A DNA stretch of 64,000 nt from positions 1-64,000 of the forward strand of contig JACQBC010000017.1 in the NCBI GenBank assembly GCA_016194635.1, written 5' to 3'. The notes beneath the pieces are model-generated. The model was given only the letters and a program-made list of their open reading frames with translations. It did no database searches and was not told the DNA's origin. This DNA is from Gammaproteobacteria bacterium (lineage in GTDB: Bacteria > Pseudomonadota > Gammaproteobacteria > UBA6429 > Thiohalophilaceae). Positions within the stretch are counted from its first letter, which is position 1. Each line of letters starts with the position of its first letter. Made by a program: the position numbers and the translations under genes. This document shows, in pieces, positions 57,966-64,000 of the stretch.

Positions 57966-58212
57966 ACGTAGTGATCACGGCAACACAGGGCCATCACTTG
58001 CCACAGACGCATTTGCTTTGAATCGCGGGATGTATATCAGTGCGGACCACGGAATCGTCGAAACTCACTTACCGTCAAACGCAGGAGTATTTACGGCAGA
58101 GGTAACCACTCAACCACCTGTTCAGAAAATTGTTCGATTCTTAGCACAGACTGGAAAATTCTCGCCGTGGCTACCCGCGAGGAGTCAGGCTGTAATGAAT
58201 TCACTCTCCTAG
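57966..58212 (+). pseudogene. 3' fragment of an unrecognised gene
   Basis: The frame SDHGNTGPSLATDAFALNRG, ADHGIVETHLPSNAGVFTAE and FLAQTGKFSPWLPARSQAVM is protein-like up to the TAG at 58210-58212 but has no start; the frame overlaps the LOG gene end. It may be the tail of a gene removed when the LOG gene arrived. Confidence 0.35.
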
Positions 58213-58308
58213 TGTCTATATAATCAAGAAAAGATAAAATTACCAACGCGATGGAATATTATTGTGCTATTGCCTCTCTTTAATCATTAGAAGGACCAAA
58301 GAGATCTC

Positions 58309-58803
58309 ATGGGTGAGCGGGATCATGCGCAGTTCACGCAATGGGTACGCGAATATGGCGAGTTCTTGTATCGTGTCGCTTGGGCCATGACGGGCAAACG
58401 CGCAACGGCCCAGGATTTGGTGCAGGACACTTTCGTGCGTGCCTGGCGTGCGCGCCACCAGCTGCGTCACGACGGTGCTGTGCAAGGTTGGTTATATAGG
58501 ATCTTGCACCGCGAGGCCATCCGTAATTGGCACGCCCGTGAATGGGCAGAGGATTGGAATAATGACGAGTGCGAACACGTACCGGATCGAGCATCCGACG
58601 ATGCGGCACAGCTCGATCTGATTGAGGCGTTGCAGGCTTTAACCCCACATCACCGTGAGATTTTGGTGTTGTTTTACCTTGGAGATTTGAGTTACCTAGA
58701 GATGGCGCAAGCCCTGGATCTGCCGCCAGGCACGGTTATGAGTCGGCTCAATCGCGCGCGCTATGCACTGCGTCAACAGCTCGGCGAGGAGTACATGAAA
58801 TGA
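58309..58803 (+). CDS. ECF-type sigma factor
   Basis: The 164-residue protein has region 2 (YGEFLYRVAWAMTGKRATAQDLVQDTFVRAWRAR) and region 4 (LQALTPHHREILVLFYLGDLSYLEMAQALDLPPGTVMSRLNRARYALRQQL). It directs RNA polymerase to stress-type promoters. It overlaps the next gene by four bases, the usual sigma/anti-sigma arrangement. The conserved RxxLxxIxxxxxxDxxR block between regions is present as WLYRILHREAIRNW. Confidence 0.93.
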   Translation: MGERDHAQFTQWVREYGEFLYRVAWAMTGKRATAQDLVQDTFVRAWRARHQLRHDGAVQGWLYRILHREAIRNWHAREWAEDWNNDECEHVPDRASDDAAQLDLIEALQALTPHHREILVLFYLGDLSYLEMAQALDLPPGTVMSRLNRARYALRQQLGEEYMK

Positions 58804-59366
58804 CGACAAATGATCCGAACGACGATGAATTGGATGCCCATGTGCGGCGCTTATTGCGTGGTTTACCCGTGCCCGTGGAATTTGCCGTGTCCCCGCCACG
58901 CCGACGCTTCCTGCACGTTGGCCTTGCGTGGGTGGCAGGGGTAACCGGTCTTAGTGTAGGCGGTGGGTGGGTGGTGTGGCGAGAATTTTCGACGCCGCGG
59001 ATTGTGCGTGCGGCCTTCGCCCATGCACGTCAGGAGGCCGACGTGCGTGGGGTCCACGTGCGTGATTTCGCCGCGGCGCAAACGGCCTTCGGTCTAAATG
59101 ACGCCGCTGTGCTCCCCGGTACATTGCAGCTTTGCAAGGACTGTACGGTCGGGGGTCAGCGAGCCTGGCATATGAACGTGTATTTGGACGACGGGGGCTA
59201 TGTTCATCTCTTTGCCTTCCGTCGTATACCCCCCGAGATTGAAACCGACGGCCAAACGCTCGACGGTTACTGGCAGTTCTTTACCAGCCGCAGTGGTTTT
59301 ACTGTACTGGCGCTCGCACAGCATCGGCGCGCGCTGGTTGCGATGATCCAGCGGCTATCCGCGTGA
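58800..59366 (+). CDS. Putative anti-sigma factor with one membrane helix
   Basis: The 188-residue protein has a cytoplasmic N-terminus of about 37 residues (DDELDAHVRRLLRGLPVPVEF), a single membrane helix (VGLAWVAGVTGLSVGGGWVVW) and a periplasmic domain with LQLCKDCTVGGQRAWHMNVYLDDGGYVHLFAF. No zinc HxxxCxxC motif is present. The role is assigned from the overlap with the sigma factor and the topology. The 260 bases after it hold a promoter region but no gene. Confidence 0.75.
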   Translation: MTTNDPNDDELDAHVRRLLRGLPVPVEFAVSPPRRRFLHVGLAWVAGVTGLSVGGGWVVWREFSTPRIVRAAFAHARQEADVRGVHVRDFAAAQTAFGLNDAAVLPGTLQLCKDCTVGGQRAWHMNVYLDDGGYVHLFAFRRIPPEIETDGQTLDGYWQFFTSRSGFTVLALAQHRRALVAMIQRLSA

Positions 59367-59627
59367 AATAATTATCCTCGTAAGTGTTGTAGAAATCATA
59401 ATTCTTCCGCGAGTCAGTTTTGAGGGTGATTACCGTGATAAAAAAGATGTTTTTCACGATTGTAATCCGCGATCATGCTCTAAAGCTCGAAGCTAACGAA
59501 ATCTTCATGCAATGAATTGCTTAATTCTCGTTTAGTCAAACTGAATAAAAATTCAGGAGAATCACGCCAGGGTGGTCGCTATACTACGCACCTAGTGCCA
59601 CCACTGACCGAACAAGGATATTAATTT

Positions 59628-60269
59628 ATGAAATTAAATTTCACTCAAACGCTATACGCCGTTGTAGTCGCTTTCATTAGCGTGTCAACCGTGGCGGCTG
59701 ATTCCACCACGTTTAATTTCGACACTGATACTGCCGGTACGCTTGCGCCGGGTTGGCTACAGGGCGCGACGGGCGGCGGAACCGCGAAGTGGGCGGTCGA
59801 ACCTGATACGTCGGTACCGAGCCGGAAAAATGTATTAAAGCAAAGTGGTAATGGCACATTTCTTTGGTGCGTGCGAACCAATGAAAAACTTGAGAACGGG
59901 TTCGTTGAAGTTAAATTTAAACCGCTTAGCGGCGACGAAGATCGCGCCGGGGGCGTGGTCTGGCGGTTTAAAGATGCTAATAATTACTATGTCGCACGTG
60001 CCAATGCGCTAGAAGACAACGTTACGATCTACCACACTCTCCACGGTCACCGGGTGGCATTTTCCAGTAGCACTGTTCGCGTCGCTGCCAATCAATGGCA
60101 TAGCTTACGTGTTGATTTCAATGGCAATCGGTTTACCGTAACCTATGACGGTAAAAAAGTGATCGAGGCGAGCGACGCGAGTATTACGGGTGCTGGTACC
60201 GTCGGCATGTGGACCAAGGCAGATAGCGTAACCGCATTCGATAATTTTACCTTCGGAGCCGGTCACTGA
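59628..60269 (+). CDS. Secreted beta-sandwich (concanavalin-like) protein
   Basis: The 213-residue protein has a signal peptide (LYAVVVAFISVSTVAA) and one jelly-roll domain: STTFNFDTDTAGTLAPGW, GGVVWRFKDANNYYVARANALED, NQWHSLRVDFNGNRFTVTYDGK and VGMWTKADSVTAFDNF. This pattern is that of LamG/DUF1080-like carbohydrate-binding or hydrolase domains, but no catalytic residues can be named. AAGGA lies nine bases before the ATG. It may be a target of the sigma factor upstream; that is only positional. Confidence 0.75.
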   Translation: MKLNFTQTLYAVVVAFISVSTVAADSTTFNFDTDTAGTLAPGWLQGATGGGTAKWAVEPDTSVPSRKNVLKQSGNGTFLWCVRTNEKLENGFVEVKFKPLSGDEDRAGGVVWRFKDANNYYVARANALEDNVTIYHTLHGHRVAFSSSTVRVAANQWHSLRVDFNGNRFTVTYDGKKVIEASDASITGAGTVGMWTKADSVTAFDNFTFGAGH

Positions 60270-60348
60270 CGGATGCAGGTAAGACGCTGACAACGGTTGC
60301 ACAATGGCACCCTGAGCCGCTTTCACATACAATCGCTGGAAATAATGG

Positions 60349-61359
60349 ATGAAAAAACGCCTCGTTTTGATACTTGTTGTGCTCAGTGTGATCGCGTTGT
60401 ATTGGTCGCTGCGGCCGGCAGCGGATTTTGTCGTGATATATGTGAGTCACGATCGGATATTTTCCGAACCAGTGCTGCGTGATTTTAACACGGATACCGG
60501 TATTCAAGTCCGCGCCATTTATGATACCGAAGAAACAAAAGGGACAGGAGTGATGAATCGTTTAATTGCCGAACGCGATCATCCACAAGCAGACGTGTAT
60601 TGGGCCAATGAACCACTACGCACTGTAGTGTTAAAAAAAAAGGGGATATCTGCGCCATACCGTTCTCCCAATGCCGTGGACATTCCCGATTCATTTAAAG
60701 ACCCACACGGTTACTGGACCGGATTTGCGGCGCGTGCGCGTGTCCTTTTGATGCGTAATGATCTGAAACCGATGCCCATGTCGATCGCTGCCTATAGCGA
60801 TGCGCGTCTGCAAAACACAACCGTAATTGCCAATCCGCTGTTCGGCACGACCACCACCCACGCGGCGGCATTGTTCGTGCTTTGGGGTCCCGACCGTTTT
60901 CGTAACTTCATGGCGCAAGTTAAAACCAATGGCGTTAAGATAGCGTCGAGCAATGGCGAGAGTGCCGATTTAATTATCAGCGGCGAATTCGCCTTTGGCC
61001 TGGTTGATAGCGACGATGCTGTTACCGCCACCGAAAAAAATACAGCTCTGACAATCGTCTACCCCGACCAAGGCGAGAACGAGATTGGTTGCTTGGTGAT
61101 CCCCAACGCAGTGGCGCTCATAAAAAACGCGCCGCATGAACAAAACGCCAAGAAGCTCATCGACTATCTGCTCAACAAGGATACCGAACGAAAATTGGCA
61201 TTCTCCGGATCGGCGCAGATGCCGCTGCGTAGCGGGATCTCAACACCGCCTCACGTGCCGCAAATAAATAAATTAAAAACTATGCGGGTGGACTATGAAC
61301 AGATGGCGTCCGCTATCGAAAAAATTCAACTCTTGCTGAAAGACTGGGTAGAGCATTAG
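60349..61359 (+). CDS. ABC transporter substrate-binding protein (iron(III)-type)
   Basis: The 336-residue protein has a signal or anchor (LVLILVVLSVIALYWSL) and the FbpA/FutA-type fold: VVIYVSHDRIFSEPVLRDFN, DVYWANEPLRTVVL, LIISGEFAFGLVDSDDAV and FSGSAQMPLRSG. The family binds ferric iron or related anions. The usual paired Tyr of FbpA is not obvious, so iron as ligand is uncertain. It is the first gene of a three-gene transporter operon. Confidence 0.85.
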   Translation: MKKRLVLILVVLSVIALYWSLRPAADFVVIYVSHDRIFSEPVLRDFNTDTGIQVRAIYDTEETKGTGVMNRLIAERDHPQADVYWANEPLRTVVLKKKGISAPYRSPNAVDIPDSFKDPHGYWTGFAARARVLLMRNDLKPMPMSIAAYSDARLQNTTVIANPLFGTTTTHAAALFVLWGPDRFRNFMAQVKTNGVKIASSNGESADLIISGEFAFGLVDSDDAVTATEKNTALTIVYPDQGENEIGCLVIPNAVALIKNAPHEQNAKKLIDYLLNKDTERKLAFSGSAQMPLRSGISTPPHVPQINKLKTMRVDYEQMASAIEKIQLLLKDWVEH

Positions 61360-61366
61360 TTGTACC

Positions 61367-62977
61367 GTGATATCTAACCCGCGCCGCACGTTAGACCGTA
61401 GCGAAAAGACAGTACTCTGGTTGGCCACAGGGCTGCTAATTGTCGTTGGTTTGCTACCGGTCCTGGCAATGATCGGAAAAAGTTTTTTAGTAAACGGCAA
61501 ATTTAGTTTGGATTTATACCGGGATTTCTTATCGCCTGCGCCGTATCGCAAACTGTTGCTATTTAATAGTGTCACGCTCGCGGCTTGCACTGCAACCGCC
61601 AGTACATTGTTCGGTGTACCTCTGGGTCTACTGCTAGGGAAAACAACTATACCCTTACGCGGACTACTCGCCACCATCCTAACTACCCCGCTACTTATTC
61701 CCCCGTATATTCTGGCGACCGCGTGGCACAAGATTCTAGGCTCTCACGGGTTGTTGGCGCTGTGGCTTGGACCAGAATCTGGAGTGTTGACCGCAACGTG
61801 GCTATTTGGGTTACCCGGTTGCGTGTTCGTATTATCGTCCGCGTTTGCACCGATCGTAATGCTGTTCACGATTGTCCAGATTCGCATGATCGATCCACGG
61901 CTGGAAGAAGCGGGGCGACTCTGCACACGTTGGCCAGCCACACTGCGCGCGATCACGCTTCCGTTGATGTTATCGAGATTATCCTTACCGATCATTCTAG
62001 TTTTCGTGCTTGCGCTTGGTGAAATGACCGTCCCGTCTTTATTACGCTATCCCGTGTTGCCGGTTGAAAGTTTTATGCAGTTCGCCGCGTTCTACAACTT
62101 CGGTGCTGCTACCGCGAGCGCGATGCCGTTGTTGTTTATATGTGCAATTATTCTTTACCTCGATGGGCTGATGGTAAACGACACCGATAGACCAATCCGA
62201 CTTCGCAACAATAGCGTGCTAATGATTGACTTGCAGGTATGGGGTGTCGCCGCGTTCATCGTGGTGGCAGGCATCGTGGTGCTGAGTGTTGTGGCACCTT
62301 TTTTCGCTTTGCTGGCGGACGTTGATTCACCGCGTCTTTATATTGATGCCTTTGTCAGTGCACGCGACAGTATCGTCCGCAGTCTCGCTTACGCAACGGC
62401 CGGAGCAACAGTATTAACGCTGGTTGGATTCCTGTGCAGTTATATCGTGCACTTACGGCTGAGCCCTTGGTCGCGGGGCCTGGATTTCATTCTCCTGTTT
62501 TTATTTTCATTGCCCAGTGGGGTGATTGCGATCGGACTCATCACCATTTGGAACACCGGCGCGACGCAATGGATCTACTCGACCCCGGTGATTGTACTAT
62601 TTTCGTATCTTGCCCAATACAGCGCATTACCGAGCCGCTTATCCCAATCGGCCTTGTCTAACTTGCCGCCGAATTTGATCGACGCGGCCAAGCTCGCGGG
62701 CGTTTCTTGGTTTTCGCGTACGTGGTATATCCTGTTGCCATTAGTCAAAGACGCTCTGTTATTGAGCTGGGCTGCGTCGTTTATATTTTGTCTACGCGAT
62801 GTTGGACTTACACTCACGCTGCACCCACCCGGTGCCGATACGTTGCCCGTCTGGATATTTACCTTCATGCCAAACGCACCACCACGATTAATTTCCGCCT
62901 TGTGCGTCATTGCGGTTGTCATCACGCTCGTTCCATTGGGTTTGTTTTACCGATCATTGCGGCGGATTCAGGCATGA
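61367..62977 (+). CDS. ABC transporter permease, fused double domain (FbpB-like)
   Basis: The 536-residue protein has about 12 membrane helices in two repeats, each with an inner-membrane EAA-type loop (LEEAGRLCTRWPATLRAITLPL and IDAAKLAGVSWFSRTWYILLPL). This fused form is typical of iron(III) transporters such as FbpB. GTG at 61367 starts eight bases after the binding-protein stop. The C-terminus overlaps the ATPase gene by four bases. Confidence 0.9.
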   Translation: MISNPRRTLDRSEKTVLWLATGLLIVVGLLPVLAMIGKSFLVNGKFSLDLYRDFLSPAPYRKLLLFNSVTLAACTATASTLFGVPLGLLLGKTTIPLRGLLATILTTPLLIPPYILATAWHKILGSHGLLALWLGPESGVLTATWLFGLPGCVFVLSSAFAPIVMLFTIVQIRMIDPRLEEAGRLCTRWPATLRAITLPLMLSRLSLPIILVFVLALGEMTVPSLLRYPVLPVESFMQFAAFYNFGAATASAMPLLFICAIILYLDGLMVNDTDRPIRLRNNSVLMIDLQVWGVAAFIVVAGIVVLSVVAPFFALLADVDSPRLYIDAFVSARDSIVRSLAYATAGATVLTLVGFLCSYIVHLRLSPWSRGLDFILLFLFSLPSGVIAIGLITIWNTGATQWIYSTPVIVLFSYLAQYSALPSRLSQSALSNLPPNLIDAAKLAGVSWFSRTWYILLPLVKDALLLSWAASFIFCLRDVGLTLTLHPPGADTLPVWIFTFMPNAPPRLISALCVIAVVITLVPLGLFYRSLRRIQA

Positions 62978-63636
62978 GTCGCATTTGTCTCGAAACAGTA
63001 CACTATACGCATGGTACGCGCGACATTCTTCGCGGCATTTCGCTCGAGATTCCCCATGCCTCGCGCGTCACGATTGTCGGTCCGTCTGGTAGTGGCAAGA
63101 CCACACTCTTACGTATCATCGCCGGTTTGGAACGACCGTGGCACGGGCGTGTGTTTATCGGCCAGCGGCTGGTTTGCGCCGACGGACTAAATTTGGTCGA
63201 CCCTTCGCGGCGCGGCATCGCGATGGTATTCCAAGACCTGGCTTTGTGGCCACACTTCACGGTACGAGAGAATATCGAATTCGGCTTACGGCGACGCGGT
63301 TTAACCAGATTGCAGCGAGCGGTGCGAATCGATGACATTTTGCAGCGTATGCAACTCGAGCGTTACGCGAGTGTCTTCCCGACCCTACTCTCGGGCGGCG
63401 AACAACAGCGCGTCGCCATTGCGCGCGCACTGGTCCTGCACCCGGCGGTATTGCTGATGGACGAACCGTTTTCTAACGTCGACAAAGTACTGCGCGAACA
63501 CCTTATCCGTCAGATCACTGAGTTTCAGAGGGAATATGATTTCACGTTAGCGATGGTTACGCATGACGACAGCGACGCGGTGCGTTTTGAAGCACGTGTC
63601 ATTGGCTTAGCCGATGGTGTTATGATCCCGGCTTAG
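62974..63636 (+). CDS. ABC transporter ATPase
   Basis: From ATG 62974 the 220-residue protein has Walker [10 protein letters not shown], the Q-loop [10 protein letters not shown], the signature [16 protein letters not shown] and Walker [13 protein letters not shown], then an H-loop MVTHDDSDA. It drives the fused permease. It lacks the C-terminal regulatory domain of FbpC (about 350 residues), so it is a short form. Confidence 0.92.
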   Translation: MSRICLETVHYTHGTRDILRGISLEIPHASRVTIVGPSGSGKTTLLRIIAGLERPWHGRVFIGQRLVCADGLNLVDPSRRGIAMVFQDLALWPHFTVRENIEFGLRRRGLTRLQRAVRIDDILQRMQLERYASVFPTLLSGGEQQRVAIARALVLHPAVLLMDEPFSNVDKVLREHLIRQITEFQREYDFTLAMVTHDDSDAVRFEARVIGLADGVMIPA

Positions 63637-63748
63637 ACGGCTGTCGGGGTTATGGCGGGTTGAAGTACTCAGTAGAGACAATTTAATTACTCGTGGAAGA
63701 CATGTTGCTTACCTTTCCTAAAACAGTTGCTAACTGCGCGACACAACG

Positions 63749-64000
63749 ATGAAACATTTTCCGATCGGTCGTTTCCTGTGGTGTGCGCTGGGTATCGCGG
63801 TTGGCATCGCCTTGGCACTTTTCTTGGTGGCGCCTCCGGCGTCACCGTTGCTCTTGGCCTCTCTGGGGGGATCGGCGGTGTTTTTATTCGGACTGACACG
63901 TGCGCCCGCCGCACAACCGCGCGCTCTGTTTGGCGGTCACCTGGGTGGCGCCTTGATCGGTATCGCCTGTTACCAGCTTTGCGGTGATTCGCTCTGGGTT
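63749..64000 (+). CDS. HPP-family membrane protein, cut by the window edge
   Basis: From ATG 63749 there are 84 codons with two or three hydrophobic helices (FLWCALGIAVGIALALFLVAPPASPLLLASLGG) and APAAQPRALFGGHLGGALIGI, which matches the HPP family (the name comes from its HPP motif, seen variably). Members are linked to nitrite and other anion transport in plastids and bacteria. The C-terminus is outside the window. Confidence 0.7.
   Translation, partial: MKHFPIGRFLWCALGIAVGIALALFLVAPPASPLLLASLGGSAVFLFGLTRAPAAQPRALFGGHLGGALIGIACYQLCGDSLWV

Noticed and set aside
59400-59470. Similarity of GATTACCGTGAT near 59430 with 160-171
   Set aside because: Only about a dozen bases match, with no inverted ends or other copies; probably chance.
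1-64000. CRISPR array, rRNA or tRNA genes
   Set aside because: Repeats present are dispersed palindromes and attC sites without regular spacers; I saw no stretch with tRNA or rRNA features, although a covariance scan was not possible.

Overview
The window looks like a chromosomal piece of a Proteobacterium, most likely a gammaproteobacterium. The grounds are gene families (IclR, HxlR and ECF regulators, PiT, ParE and TacA modules), the style of the integron attC sites and a moderate GC content. There is no rRNA or tRNA and no taxonomic marker, so the assignment is soft.

Region 1 (1-3650 and 9800-18480) is an array of integron-type gene cassettes without a visible integrase. Small, mostly unrecognised genes are each followed by an attC-like site: a ParE-type toxin-antitoxin pair, an isoprenylcysteine-methyltransferase-like membrane protein, a lipoprotein, a zinc-ribbon protein, an M6-like metalloprotease and others. 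The array is eroded by an IS1182-like element and two 108-109-bp MITEs with the same ends, all inserted at the GTT of attC sites, and by IS110 and IS3 remnants. A sugar-acid metabolism block interrupts it (3697-9713): a DUF1537 kinase, a transketolase-like enzyme, an IclR regulator and a class II aldolase fused to a Dabb domain.

Region 2 (18649-53641) is the main find, a lipid- or polyketide-like biosynthetic cluster. It encodes a FabZ-type dehydratase, two ketosynthases with intact Cys-His-His triads each followed by a ketosynthase-like protein lacking the triad, several SDR reductases, a TTG-started nitroreductase, an acyl carrier protein, two class III aminotransferases, a transketolase split into two subunits, a membrane hydroxylase of the sterol-desaturase family, membrane proteins, one SPASM-like radical SAM enzyme, two radical SAM enzymes resembling archaeal tetraether lipid synthase (Tes), a PiT transporter and an Sfp-type phosphopantetheinyl transferase. 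My working model, an inference, is an ACP-bound acyl chain built by a dedicated FAS, given an amino-alcohol-type head by transketolase plus aminotransferase chemistry, and coupled or modified at unactivated carbons by the Tes-like enzymes, perhaps giving a bipolar (membrane-spanning) aminolipid.

The cluster is broken up by mobile DNA. A type I restriction-modification island (26656-34092: hsdR, a broken hsdS, dinD, a PrrC-like ATPase/nuclease candidate, hsdM) separates the ketosynthases from the ACP. An approximately 1-kb segment with orphan immunity genes, flanked by 76-bp direct repeats, separates the transketolase halves. A decayed TacA/TacT module sits before the first radical SAM gene. 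A family of about 125-135-bp palindromic repeats ending in TTACTGAGTCACATGG lies in the gaps, and one copy supplies the start codon of a ketosynthase-like gene.

Region 3 (53802-64000) holds a quinone-reductase-like flavoprotein with a divergent HxlR regulator, what looks like a single isolated cassette (alpha/beta hydrolase between attC-like sites), a LOG-family lipoprotein, an ECF sigma/anti-sigma pair, a secreted beta-sandwich protein, an iron-type ABC transporter (binding protein, fused permease, ATPase) and the start of an HPP-family membrane protein.
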